Source of the DNA: CAWAVN01 sp963844315
GTDB lineage: Bacteria > Planctomycetota > Planctomycetia > Planctomycetales > Planctomycetaceae
Length of the DNA: 64,000 bases
NCBI GenBank assembly: GCA_963844315.1
Contig: CAWJOC010000034.1
Span: 496,001 to 560,000 of the forward strand
Direction: 5' to 3'
Both the position numbers and the translations under genes were made by a program. Of this stretch, positions 40,442 to 49,278 are shown one piece after another. The notes beneath the pieces were generated by a model. It did no database searches. It saw nothing but the letters and a program-made list of their open reading frames with translations, and had not been told where the DNA came from. Position 1 is the first letter of the stretch. Every line of letters begins with the position of its first letter.

Positions 40442-41631
40442 AACGGGTGTATTGGAGGCCCAGAGCCGTCTCGCAAGCCGTATTGGTGCTGGTGGCCATG
40501 CTCTCGATCCTGGGGCTGCTCGCCGTCGAGTTTTTCAAAGCCAAAGTGCAACAGCCTTACTTCCAGGAAAAAATGACCGCGGTGAAGCTCGCGCAGAACT
40601 GCATGGATACGATCAAAGTGCAACGGCTCGAATTGGGCCATGAAATCGATCCCGACATCGACCCCGCTCAAACCGGGATGATTGGCCGGATGATTAGCGA
40701 AGTCACCACGATTGCCGGGCACTTGCCGTCCAAGCAAACCTCGACGAATCCGAATTTTGCCGCCGTCGTGGTGGACATGCTGAAGCGGGCGGGCGTCAAC
40801 AGCGGGGATTTGGTCGCGGTGGGGTGTTCGGGTTCGTTTCCCGCATTGAATACTTCGGTCTACGCGGCCTTGGAAACCTTGGATGTGAAGCCCGTCATCA
40901 TCGCCAGCGCCGGGGCATCCCAGTTCGGCGCGAACTTTCCCGATCTGCTTTGGATCGACATGGAGCGCGAACTGCATGAAGCCGGGCTGGTCTCATTTCG
41001 TGCGACGGCTTGCTCCATCGGCGGGTATGAAGACCTGGGCCTGGGATTACCAAAAGAGTCCCGGCAACTGATCGAGAAAGCCATCAAGGAACGAAACCAA
41101 CTCACCATGCTCGAACCCGAAGTCCAATCGGAAACGCTCGGCCAGCAACGGTTTCAAGAAGCCATCGACAAACGGATGGAACACTACGAAAGCGAAGCGG
41201 GCGGAGCTCCCTACAAGGCCTACATCAACGTGGGCGGCGGGACGATCTCCGTGGGGCGGAGTGTGGGCAAACGGCTCTTTGATCCGGGACTGAACCTCCG
41301 CGTCAGGCCGGCGGCATTGCAAGTGGATTCCGTGATGAGCCGCTTCATGAGCGATGGCGTGCCGGTCTTGCATCTGGTGCAAATCGATGAATTGGCTAGC
41401 TATTACGGATTGCCCTTGGCCCCCGTCCAATCCAGCGTCACGCCCGAAGGCAACGTGCGGTTCGAGGGCACTGTCTTCGAGAAACTCCAATACCGCCGGG
41501 GCTTGGCCATTACAATGCTGATCGTGCTGCTCGTTAGCCTCCGGGCGCTTGTGCTCACGGATTTGGGCTTTCGGTTGTTCCGCGGCGGCACGCCCAAGAA
41601 AACCGCCGCCGAACCCGAACCGATGGTGTGA
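40438..41631 (+). CDS. Poly-gamma-glutamate system protein (PgsW-like)
   Basis: 397 aa. Membrane helix at residues about 12-33, then an extracytoplasmic domain with LVAVGCSGSFPALNTS, PVIIASAGASQFGAN and YINVGGGTISVGRSVG, and a C-terminal membrane helix (about 355-375). It matches the poly-gamma-glutamate system protein family found beside pgsBC in several phyla instead of PgsA; its biochemical role is not established. Coupled to pgsC by a 4-nt overlap. The family assignment comes from memory of the neighbourhood and sequence pattern. Confidence 0.85.
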   Translation: MKRVYWRPRAVSQAVLVLVAMLSILGLLAVEFFKAKVQQPYFQEKMTAVKLAQNCMDTIKVQRLELGHEIDPDIDPAQTGMIGRMISEVTTIAGHLPSKQTSTNPNFAAVVVDMLKRAGVNSGDLVAVGCSGSFPALNTSVYAALETLDVKPVIIASAGASQFGANFPDLLWIDMERELHEAGLVSFRATACSIGGYEDLGLGLPKESRQLIEKAIKERNQLTMLEPEVQSETLGQQRFQEAIDKRMEHYESEAGGAPYKAYINVGGGTISVGRSVGKRLFDPGLNLRVRPAALQVDSVMSRFMSDGVPVLHLVQIDELASYYGLPLAPVQSSVTPEGNVRFEGTVFEKLQYRRGLAITMLIVLLVSLRALVLTDLGFRLFRGGTPKKTAAEPEPMV

Positions 41632-41680
41632 GTGTCAAACGAGTGAAACGACAAACCCGCAAATCCGATTGAGTTCCCCA

Positions 41681-43342
41681 CTATTCTGTTTGGTTTTCTT
41701 TCGGCGAAACTGCTTCGTTGGCGGAAGCCGACTTACTGGGACGCAAATCGTAGCAGGCCATGTGGGCGGCGTTTCGGACGAGCAGTTTTCCCCGCACGAA
41801 TACCGGATGGCTCCAGGTTTTGCCTTCGATCGCTTGAAACCTCAACAGTTCGGGATGTTCCTCACTGGCTTCGACCAGGACCACTTCACCCTCTTCCGTC
41901 AAAATAATGAGTACATCTTCTACGAGAATCAGTTGGCCGAAGCCATAGTCCCCGCGCTCTTGCCAGACGATTTTCCCGGTGCTGAAATCCAAGCAGGTGA
42001 GGATGGTTTCACTCAGTCCGTAGATCATTCCATCTTTTTCGACGGCATCGCCGAATTTGAGCTTAAACCGCTTATTGGTTTCCCAATCGGTTAAAGCGGC
42101 ATTCCATTTCCCGTTGTCGTTTTGCTCCACCTTTAAGAGCGCGCTGCCGGTGCTGTAGCTGGTGCTGATGAAGATCGCCTCATCGTTGCGCACTATGGGC
42201 TGGGCCACATTGATCTCATGGATATTGGTCCATTCAGGAGATTTCCACAATTGGGATCCATCTTCCAGGCTATGCCCGGAGAGTCCCAGACCATCGAACA
42301 TTAAGACCTGCTTGACGCCATCCAAGGTGGCGATGACGGGCGTGGAGTAAGCCGCCGGATGTTCGCCGCCGGCCCAAAGTTTTTCGCCAGTTTCCCAATC
42401 GTAAGCGGCGACGGCGGTTTCTTCCTCATCGTCGCTGCCGGGGTTGACGAGAATCTTGCCATCATAAGCCACGGGCGAACCCGCCATGCCCCAGGTCAGG
42501 TTTTCGGTATGGGCATCTTTCAGAATGTTCTTGGACCAAAATCTCTCGCCCGTTTTGGGATTCAGACAGTTCAAAATCCCCGTGCCGCCCAAGGAGTACA
42601 GTCGGCCCTGGTAGAAACAGGGAGTGCCCATTGGACCTGTCCCCCCCCGCTCTTCATGAAATCGCACGCCTTCGTCTTTGTGCGTCCAAATCTCTTGCGC
42701 CGTTTCCAAGTCATAGCAGACGACAGCTTCATCCGGGCCGATTTGCATCTGGGTAAACGCCAAACCGTCCACAGCGATGAACGATGACCAGCCTGGCCCC
42801 ACGCGCTTCTCCCAAAGGGCGGTGGGCGTTTCGTTGTTCCAGTCCCGGCGGATGGGGCCTTCGGCAATCACCCCATTTCCATTGGGACCGCGAAACTGCG
42901 GCCAATCGCCGGGTTGCAGCGTGAGCGGTTCGTCCGTCATCGTGACCGACGGCGGTTCGCCATCGTAATTGTCTTCGGCTTCCAACGCGGCGAGGAATTT
43001 CTCTTCGTCCGTGGCTTCCCAACGGTCCACGAAGCGGGGCACGAAGTCGCCATCAAATCCATCAAACCGATACTTCGCCATGAAGAGTCCCGCGGCGAGA
43101 AATAGCACTCCCCAAACCGTCAACTTGGTCCGGACGGTAAACCCAGAAAAGAAAGTCCACCAAACAAGAGTAAAAAACAGTGCGGTGAGACCGATAATGT
43201 AAACGCTCATCACTTGGCTGGTGCGGTTCTCGTCCAATTGCTGCCAGAGCACGGCTTGAACCCCGCCGCCGATTGCCCAAATGGCGATGAGGACCAAAAA
43301 CGCGATCAATCGCCGCCGTGAGGATCGTTTTTCTTCCGCCAT
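41681..43342 (-). CDS. Membrane-anchored PQQ-like beta-propeller protein
   Basis: 553 aa. Three N-terminal membrane helices (about residues 10-32, 42-66, 72-88) precede a propeller that opens with the common planctomycete signature GDWPQFRGPNGNGV. Blades are visible as repeated strand pairs: VVCYDLETAQEIWTHKDEG, GILNCLNPKTGERFWSKN, VAAYDWETGEKLWAGG, ILTCLDFSTGKIVWQERG. The pattern matches BamB/PQQ-binding-like repeats, but PQQ-dehydrogenase active-site residues were not identified, so an enzyme role is unsupported. Probably an outward-facing scaffold. Unbroken frame. Confidence 0.9.
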   Translation of the reverse strand: MAEEKRSSRRRLIAFLVLIAIWAIGGGVQAVLWQQLDENRTSQVMSVYIIGLTALFFTLVWWTFFSGFTVRTKLTVWGVLFLAAGLFMAKYRFDGFDGDFVPRFVDRWEATDEEKFLAALEAEDNYDGEPPSVTMTDEPLTLQPGDWPQFRGPNGNGVIAEGPIRRDWNNETPTALWEKRVGPGWSSFIAVDGLAFTQMQIGPDEAVVCYDLETAQEIWTHKDEGVRFHEERGGTGPMGTPCFYQGRLYSLGGTGILNCLNPKTGERFWSKNILKDAHTENLTWGMAGSPVAYDGKILVNPGSDDEEETAVAAYDWETGEKLWAGGEHPAAYSTPVIATLDGVKQVLMFDGLGLSGHSLEDGSQLWKSPEWTNIHEINVAQPIVRNDEAIFISTSYSTGSALLKVEQNDNGKWNAALTDWETNKRFKLKFGDAVEKDGMIYGLSETILTCLDFSTGKIVWQERGDYGFGQLILVEDVLIILTEEGEVVLVEASEEHPELLRFQAIEGKTWSHPVFVRGKLLVRNAAHMACYDLRPSKSASANEAVSPKENQTE

Positions 43343-43385
43343 AAAAATCTGCTGGCCTCCCTGAATCGGTTCTGCCGGGAACCAT

Positions 43386-43446
43386 CGTAGCCGAACTGGT
43401 GAGAGTTCGGTTTATCGTCCGAAGTCTCACGACTTCGGCTACTACG
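43386..43446. repeat. Imperfect intergenic palindrome
   Basis: Arms around 43386-43410 and 43419-43446 (CGTAGCCGAA and TTCGGCTACTACG), unlike the other palindromes in sequence but similar in design. It lies in the 253-bp gap between two minus-strand genes. Confidence 0.75.
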
Positions 43447-43504
43447 AATTTGTTGTGATGAACTTAGCGAATTATAGCGAAGAAATCGAACAGGTCAGCC
43501 CATA

Positions 43505-43543
43505 AACAAAACCGCTCCTGTCGATCACATTCGACAAGAGCGG
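43505..43543 (-). terminator. Rho-independent terminator of the phosphatase gene
   Basis: On the minus strand a 13-nt stem (43531-43543 with 43512-43524; CCGCTCTTGTCGA and nearly perfect complement) is followed by a T-rich run (TTTTGTTT). It lies 53 nt after the phosphatase stop. Confidence 0.8.
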
Positions 43544-43595
43544 CAATTTTCAGGCGATTGTAGTTTGAGAAGCAGAATTCAGAATGCTTTGCGGC

Positions 43596-44276
43596 TTAGC
43601 CTCCCAGTCGGGGAATGTTGTCGGGCACGCGGTCCAAGCTACCTCGCTTGACGAGTTGCTCGGCGATATAGGGCAAATTGGCATTGAGGTAGTCCACCAA
43701 TTCCTGATCTCCTTCCGGCTCCCATTCGTACTCTTTCAATTCCGCCACCACAGCTTCGGGATCGGCCCCTTCCACAAGCAGACGATAGCACGCCACCGTG
43801 CCGCCGGTGCGCTGGGTTCCCGCCGCGCAGTGGACCAAGACGGGCTGATTCGTGCGTTCGCATTCAATCAGCGTTGCCACCGCATCGACGTAGCGGTCCA
43901 CATCCCCCGTTCCATCGCCTCCCAATCCAAACCGAAAATGCCGGATCCCGTTCTCGGCGGCGAAACGCATTTCCCCTTGCAAGAGTTCATCCTGAAAATC
44001 GTTGAGCTGCAAATCCACGATGGTCGTGACCCCGTGTTTCGGCAGGGTCTTCCTTAACATCCGCTCAGTAAGTTGCCCGCTGCGGTAGATTTTCCCTGGA
44101 ACCACCACGCCAAAGCGTTTGGGAACATACTCGTATTTGTTCCGGCTCCACCAGGAGATGCCGCCGGCGACCATCAGCACGGCCAGCACCACCAAGACGA
44201 TGTGCGCGAGTTTTGGGGACTTTGGCTTCAGGGTCGGAGTTGCGGAAGTTTTGTCCAAAACATTTGAAGAGGACAC
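43596..44276 (-). CDS. Membrane-anchored protein tyrosine / dual-specificity phosphatase
   Basis: 226 aa. One N-terminal membrane helix (about residues 24-44, AHIVLVVLAVLMVAGGISWW) and an extracytoplasmic or cytoplasmic phosphatase domain. The active-site loop is VHCAAGTQRTG (the C-x5-R motif of Cys-dependent phosphatases). The general-acid Asp is probably in the preceding GLGGDGTGDVDRY or IVDLQLNDF segment. Similar membrane DSP-like proteins occur in many planctomycetes. Substrate unknown; inositol phosphates or phosphoproteins are both possible. A clear terminator follows. Confidence 0.9.
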   Translation of the reverse strand: MSSSNVLDKTSATPTLKPKSPKLAHIVLVVLAVLMVAGGISWWSRNKYEYVPKRFGVVVPGKIYRSGQLTERMLRKTLPKHGVTTIVDLQLNDFQDELLQGEMRFAAENGIRHFRFGLGGDGTGDVDRYVDAVATLIECERTNQPVLVHCAAGTQRTGGTVACYRLLVEGADPEAVVAELKEYEWEPEGDQELVDYLNANLPYIAEQLVKRGSLDRVPDNIPRLGG

Positions 44277-44836
44277 AAGGGACTCCTTCCGAGGATTGGC
44301 TTTAGGCGAGCGGAGAGGGACGTTTGGGATTTGAGGAATACTATGAAAATCGGCGAAATTGACCTAGAGGAATCCCAGACAATCGAGTTCTGCACAGGTT
44401 TTTAATACACGACTCCGGATTATTCCGTCTTCGTCATCGCGTCCGCGCCGATTTGTGTGATCGGAATGCCGTGCGCACAAAGTTTGAACCGAGCTGCGGA
44501 GGCTGAGCGATTGGCGGCCGTTCGTCCAATCAGGCGGACTTTGCCGATTGGGCAAAGCCTGCGGCAGCGATTTATCCGGAACAATCGGAAAAGTTGGCAC
44601 AACCGGCAGTCGAGGGCCTTTCGACGACTCGGAAATCCCCTAGCGTCCAATCTCGATCACGCAGGGAAGAACGAATTTCCGATCTTTTTTACCACATCCA
44701 GGAGGAAGTCGGGCTGTCGCACGGACAGGGAGCGCCGGAGTTCGGTGGCCGACGTTACGCGAGAGGAATTCTTGCGGGACCTGTCGGATGGGTCGTTGTG
44801 AATCCGCATTGAGGCCGTCAATTGGAAAGTCCGAAC
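44277..44836. other. Intergenic, 560 bp, divergent, no supported gene
   Basis: Several short open frames on both strands overlap here, none with a ribosome site, signal or recognisable pattern. The region must contain promoters for the phosphatase (minus) and the secreted protein (plus). An AATCC / GGATT and GGCAAAGCC-type local dyad near 44540-44565 was seen but is weak. Confidence 0.4.
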
Positions 44837-46064
44837 ATGCCGCTTTCGTCACGTTTTGTCAAACAGGGGATCTTTGCCTTCGCAAGCCTGGTTTTTTCTG
44901 GACCGAGCGTCCTTCCGTGTTGGGGCCAGGATGTTCCCAATTTCCAGCCGACGGTCATTTCCGATGGCGGAAACATCGCAGCTCCCGATGCCGGGGCGAT
45001 TGCCGTTCCGGATGCCGGACCTGCTTCGGTTCCCTCCGCGCTGGAAAACAACCGTCCGTTGGCGACGGTTCCCTTGCCGGACTTGATTGATGAGGCCATC
45101 GCCGTCACCAGCCGCCGGCCTCTGAACGCGGATGAGCATACTCCTTGGCAAATCATGCATGGCGTTTTGGCTTTGCGCGACAACTACTACATCATCAAGG
45201 ATGGCAAACCCATCAAGGCGGCTCGATTGGATTGCGTCCGGGCCGATGTTCGACGGCAAACCCTGGTGGATGGTCACGCCGCACGGTGGCAAAGGCCACC
45301 CGTTTACGAAGCCCTACCATTTTGAAGGGCATCCCAACCAGTTCGCGGCGCTGTTCACGCTCAGCCGGTTGCCTTTGGATTACTCGTTCAAAGCGGGCGA
45401 CAAATCCATCACCATCGCCGACATGATCAATAACGCCAAGATGGAAGCCAACGATGAAGAGGAGATGACCTGGACTCTGTGGTTTCTGGCGTTCTATATC
45501 GATCCCAATTCGGAATGGCTGAACCAGAAGGGCGAACCCTGGGGCATTGAACGGCTGATCGTGAAACAAATGCAGATGCCGGTGACCAAATCCGCCTGCG
45601 GGGGCATGCACGGACTGTTCGCCATCGCGTCCGCCCGGAATGCCCACTTGCAAGCCGGCCGCGCCTTGACCGGAACCTGGCTCGAAGCCCACATCCATCT
45701 GCAACGCCACATCGAAACCGCCAAAAGAATGCAAAACGCGGATGGCTCGTTCTCTTCCAATTACTTCAAAGGCCCAGGCCATACGGACGATGTGAGCAAG
45801 CGGCTTTCCACCACGGGCCACACGTTGGAAATGATGATGGGAGCGCTCCCCCAAGGCGAATTGACCCAGCCTTACATCCAAAACGCGGCCCGCCGGATTG
45901 CAACGGACCTGATTGAATCCCGCAAGCAATCGCTGGAACCGGGCGGCATGTACCACGCGCTCAATTCGCTGGTGATCTATCGCGAGCGGATCTGGCCGGA
46001 ACGAGTGCCCCCCCGGATTCAGGAAGCCTCAAATGTCGAAGGCCAAGGCACGAGCCTGCGCTGA
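44837..46064 (+). CDS. Secreted protein of unknown function (planctomycete type), one frame break
   Basis: About 408 aa after repair. ATG 44837 has GGAAAG at 7 nt and starts a clear signal peptide ending near PCWGQ. A Pro/Ala-rich linker leads to a domain starting ADEHTPWQIMHGVLALRDNY, with HGGKGHPFTKPYHFEGHPNQ, SACGGMHGLFAIASARNAH and STTGHTLEMMMGAL. The many conserved His and Gly and the helical-pair spacing resemble alpha/alpha-toroid folds, but no enzyme family is claimed. The frame breaks near 45225, where one missing base restores LDWIASGPMFDGKPWWMVTP. A strong terminator follows. Confidence 0.82.
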
Positions 46065-46107
46065 TCCCCGTCGGGCCAGCCGGTCCATGAAGTTGAACTC
46101 CAAATAC

Positions 46108-46133
46108 GGGCCGCCTTTGGGCGGCCCTTTTTT
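46108..46133 (+). terminator. Rho-independent terminator
   Basis: Stem GGGCCGCC (46108-46115) and GGCGGCCC (46120-46127) with a 4-nt loop, followed by six T. It lies 44 nt after the secreted-protein stop, and a same-length stem can also serve the convergent gene. Confidence 0.92.
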
Positions 46134-46161
46134 ACGGAAGTTCAGCCCGTGAGATTGGTGG

Positions 46162-47031
46162 TCAATCCTGCTTTTGTCCTGCTTGCAGGAATTCGCGCCG
46201 GGCGGACCGGACTTCGTGCTGGAGCACTGCGGGAAGCTTTGAGCCAAGCAGGTTGGCCCCGTTGAACCAAGACTTGGGTTCGGCGAACACCAAATGCGAC
46301 TCCACAAACAAAGCGCCTTCCATGCCTTTGAGCCTGGTGATTTTCGTGTAACCCCCGGCTCCCGAATAGGGACTCGCTTTGCCAGCTTCCGGTCCCCTAG
46401 GTCCCCGCGAGAGCGGCTGCCACTGGTTGGGATAATCGCCATCCTCGTCGAAGCGCGGGTCGAGCATCGCGGCGGCAATAAGTGATTCTTCGGTCTGGCT
46501 CCAATAGGTCCTGAGCACTCCGCTCAGACGGACCTTTTCGATCAAATCGTTGGTGAAATATCCGTAGGATTCGTGATCGGGATCGTCAATCGTAATTTTT
46601 TTCGCGGCCATTTCCTCGGCGGATATTGGCTTCCAGGCCTTCCCGTTGGAATCGTCCGGCTCGGCTAGCCCGCCGCCTTTGGCGATGGCCGCGAAATTGC
46701 CGTGGGCCACGAAATAGACATGGACTATGCGGGCTTTGGTGTCGGCGTTCGGAGTTTTTTCCTCAATCGCGGGAATGATCTGAGGGGCCACTGTGGACTG
46801 GCGGGTCAAGACTTCCCACGGATACCGCCTACCGCCCAACTTCTCGATCAGCTTTCGCTGCGCGGCGGCATCCAAACCATCGGCGAGATACGGCGGCGTG
46901 AGCTTGAAATGGTCAGCGGGTGTGACTTTGATCCCCGTTTCCAGAACTTCCCGGTAGACGGGGTTTCGCTCCACATGCAGCGACTCGCTCGCAGGGGCTT
47001 GCGCCAGCAAAACCAAAGGAAGTAGCCACAT
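46162..47031 (-). CDS. Secreted protein of unknown function
   Basis: 289 aa. Very short signal peptide (MWLLPLVLLAQAPA). The mature part has no membrane helix. Visible stretches are ARIVHVYFVAHGNFAAIAKG, ITIDDPDHESYGYFTNDLIE, and LPAVLQHEVRSARREFLQAG near the end. No family recognised. It lies 51 nt downstream of another secreted gene on the same strand and may be cotranscribed with it. Confidence 0.78.
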   Translation of the reverse strand: MWLLPLVLLAQAPASESLHVERNPVYREVLETGIKVTPADHFKLTPPYLADGLDAAAQRKLIEKLGGRRYPWEVLTRQSTVAPQIIPAIEEKTPNADTKARIVHVYFVAHGNFAAIAKGGGLAEPDDSNGKAWKPISAEEMAAKKITIDDPDHESYGYFTNDLIEKVRLSGVLRTYWSQTEESLIAAAMLDPRFDEDGDYPNQWQPLSRGPRGPEAGKASPYSGAGGYTKITRLKGMEGALFVESHLVFAEPKSWFNGANLLGSKLPAVLQHEVRSARREFLQAGQKQD

Positions 47032-47082
47032 CGCATCGCCCCCGCCAAAAACTCATCAACTCAACCAGTCCTCAAGTTCACT

Positions 47083-48132
47083 CTAGCGTGGCGGGTTACT
47101 CGCCGCAACAGGGCTGGAGGATTCTTTCTGGGCGGTCTTTTGAATGATTTTTTGCAGCTCTAACCGCAGTTGCGATTCCAGTTCCTCCGCCGATTGGGGT
47201 GTGTATGCGGCACTGCCGGTCAACAAAGCCAGATCGGAGGTCAAGGGAATTCGGGAATGCCCCTGGGGCACTTGATTGACTGCAAACGCCAGATCACTGG
47301 GAATCCCCAGCGTGATCTGTCCCGGATCGACGTACAACGTGAGTTGATCCACCTTGTTGGAGGGCAGCCATTCGAGCGCGGTGTTTGCCGCATAAGGCTT
47401 CCCCTGTTGGTCTATATCCACTCCCCAACAGAGCGTGGCGATCTGGCCCGATCTTGGATCCAGCAAAATCGCGTAGCGGACTTTCGCCAGCCGATGCCGG
47501 CCTTCGCGGATCATCACGGCATGGGTGTCGATCACCGCCATGGTCGCGGTGCGAACCACCGCGCGGGCCATCGCTTGGCGTTTGTGGCACTCGCTCAGAA
47601 CAATGCGTTCCTGAAATCCAAGGTTGGCCCCCAAACGGGCTTGGGTTTCCGGCGAGAGAACCATATCCTGGCCCTGGACCTTGGTTCCAAGGCCCAAGCC
47701 AATGTCTCCCAAACGAAAACGCGGCGGATTGGTTGCGGGAATCGCTTCGACGCGGGCCACGATCGAAGTAAAAATGAGACTCGCGAGTTGGTACGTGCTC
47801 TGCGAAACCAATTGCTGATGTTTCGGGCTGATCCCGGGCAGGCTTTTCAGCACCAGATGCGACCAACCTTGGGGAGGCTTCTGACCGATCACCGTTCCCG
47901 GCGGAACGAAAATGAGTTGGCCGAGCGGTTGTTCAGAAACTGTATTCGACGCCGCTGGCATTTGAGAACCGGAGGGACGACGCACGGGAGCGGAGGCAAC
48001 AGGATTTGCCGAACCGGGATTCGCGGCTTGGCTTTCGACCATCAGCGATCCTAAGATCACGCAGCCAACCACGAGCCCAGTCCGCTTCAAGGAATTCCAG
48101 AAACGGCAGGGAATTAAAAGGGGATTCACCAC
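47083..48132 (-). CDS. Secreted protein of unknown function
   Basis: About 349 aa from GTG 48132, chosen because GGAAGGA lies 7 nt upstream; the open frame reaches 48183. Signal peptide VGCVILGSLMVESQA, then a Ser/Pro/Ala-rich linker and a domain with LGDIGLGLGTKVQGQDMVLS, VLSECHKRQAMARAVVRT and SGQIATLCWGVDID. Ends in a Glu/Gln-rich helix. No family recognised. The start codon could also be GTG 48129. Confidence 0.75.
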   Translation of the reverse strand: MVNPLLIPCRFWNSLKRTGLVVGCVILGSLMVESQAANPGSANPVASAPVRRPSGSQMPAASNTVSEQPLGQLIFVPPGTVIGQKPPQGWSHLVLKSLPGISPKHQQLVSQSTYQLASLIFTSIVARVEAIPATNPPRFRLGDIGLGLGTKVQGQDMVLSPETQARLGANLGFQERIVLSECHKRQAMARAVVRTATMAVIDTHAVMIREGRHRLAKVRYAILLDPRSGQIATLCWGVDIDQQGKPYAANTALEWLPSNKVDQLTLYVDPGQITLGIPSDLAFAVNQVPQGHSRIPLTSDLALLTGSAAYTPQSAEELESQLRLELQKIIQKTAQKESSSPVAASNPPR

Positions 48133-48636
48133 AACAATGTCCTTCCGGTGTGATGGAGGGCAGGAAATCCGACAAATCTGCAATTCCCAGGGCAGGCTTT
48201 ACAAAACCGGGGCCGCAGACAACAGGACTTTCTTCTCCGAAGAAGTCGGGAGACCTTTCGGCAAAAGCCATTCCATCACGAGGGATTTCTCAAATGGCCT
48301 CACGTCGGCCGCTCAAACAGGTCATTCCAAGTGCCGACAACCGGGTGGCCGGAGAGTTGTCGCACACATTTAGAATCCCTTATCTGTTTAAGTTCGTCCT
48401 TGGGAGTGCTTGATTTCTCCCTAGGCTTTATTCTACGATTTTAAAATAAACGAATTGCACATTCTAGGGATAATGGGTTTGCTATTACGTTCACTCCGAG
48501 TCGAGAACTGGGTTGACGAGGAGATCGAATGTAAGAACCTGTATGCGATTCAACAGTAATACTGGCAATGTGGGTTGTTTAGCCAGTTTATTTGTTTCAT
48601 GTCGAATCGGATCTGATCCGATCGTGCGGGGAGTCA
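48133..48636. other. Divergent regulatory region upstream of the lipid synthase, 504 bp
   Basis: No gene supported. Base composition drops to AT-rich between about 48370 and 48610, in contrast with the GC-rich surroundings, and this stretch probably holds the synthase promoter. No convincing -35/-10 pair could be assigned. Confidence 0.5.
48607..48621. promoter_or_regulatory. Possible operator: 7-1-7 palindrome before the synthase start
   Basis: TCGGATC-T-GATCCGA, a perfect 15-bp dyad, ends 15 nt before ATG 48637 and just before the GGGGAG ribosome site. Could be a repressor site or a small hairpin. No regulator gene for it is present nearby. Confidence 0.4.
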
Positions 48637-49278
48637 ATGGACCTTCACAATTTGCTGGTGATAACACCGCCGGGTCATTCGGAACCGGGGGCTGTGATCG
48701 CTGCGTGCCGCGCGGGTGCGCTTGGATTTTTGGATTTTGAATCGGTTTCGTCCCCTTCACAAGTGAAACCGACTCTCGACAAGGCGCTGGGCTATTGTCA
48801 GGGGCCGTTTGGCGTGAAGTTGGGACGAAACAGCGACGACTTAATCCCCCTTGTAGAGGGCGTCGCCTCATCGACGCTTTCCGCCGTGTTATTGGCGGGA
48901 GGAGAGCATCCCCATGCGCGCGACTGGGCGCAGCGCTTCCAAAAGATCGGGCTGAAGGTCTTTTGGGAAGCCGTCTCCGTCGAGGAGATGCACCTAGGTC
49001 ATCGCTTGGGTGCGGATGGGTTGATCCTCAAGGGGCACGAAGCCGGAGGGCGGGTCGGCGAGGAAACTACGTTCGTTCTCCTCCAGCGGTGGCGGGCGGA
49101 ATTTGGCCCGCAGGCCCAGCACCATTTGCCCGCCTGGGTTCAGGGGGGGATTGGGTTAAACTCCGCCGCCGCTTCCGTTGCCGCCGGCGCTTTGGGAGTG
49201 GTGCTCGATTACCAATTGCTCCTGGCGAAAGAGTCCCCGAGTTCGAAAGGCCGCCAAAACCTGGTTATCCGCGTTTGA
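48637..49278 (+). CDS. Lipid/polyketide synthase I, part 1: first nitronate-monooxygenase-like (enoyl-reductase) barrel
   Basis: About 213 aa from ATG 48637 (GGGGAG ribosome site). A FabK/PfaD-like flavin TIM barrel: LLVITPPGHSEPGAVIAACR opens it, LGADGLILKGHEAGGRVGEE is the phosphate/substrate loop with the conserved His, and LPAWVQGGIGLNSAAASVAA the FMN phosphate site. The frame ends at 49278, but the text continues in another frame from about 49268 (IRAFDGSQTVCLGERLGETY), needing two bases added or one removed in a CGCG stretch, so this is the true N-terminus of the large synthase. It is followed by a second similar barrel in part 2. Confidence 0.83.
   Translation: MDLHNLLVITPPGHSEPGAVIAACRAGALGFLDFESVSSPSQVKPTLDKALGYCQGPFGVKLGRNSDDLIPLVEGVASSTLSAVLLAGGEHPHARDWAQRFQKIGLKVFWEAVSVEEMHLGHRLGADGLILKGHEAGGRVGEETTFVLLQRWRAEFGPQAQHHLPAWVQGGIGLNSAAASVAAGALGVVLDYQLLLAKESPSSKGRQNLVIRV

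Noticed and set aside
44457..44812. Short overlapping open frames in the 560-bp gap
   Set aside because: Basic, low-information translations without ribosome sites; nothing distinguishes them from noise.
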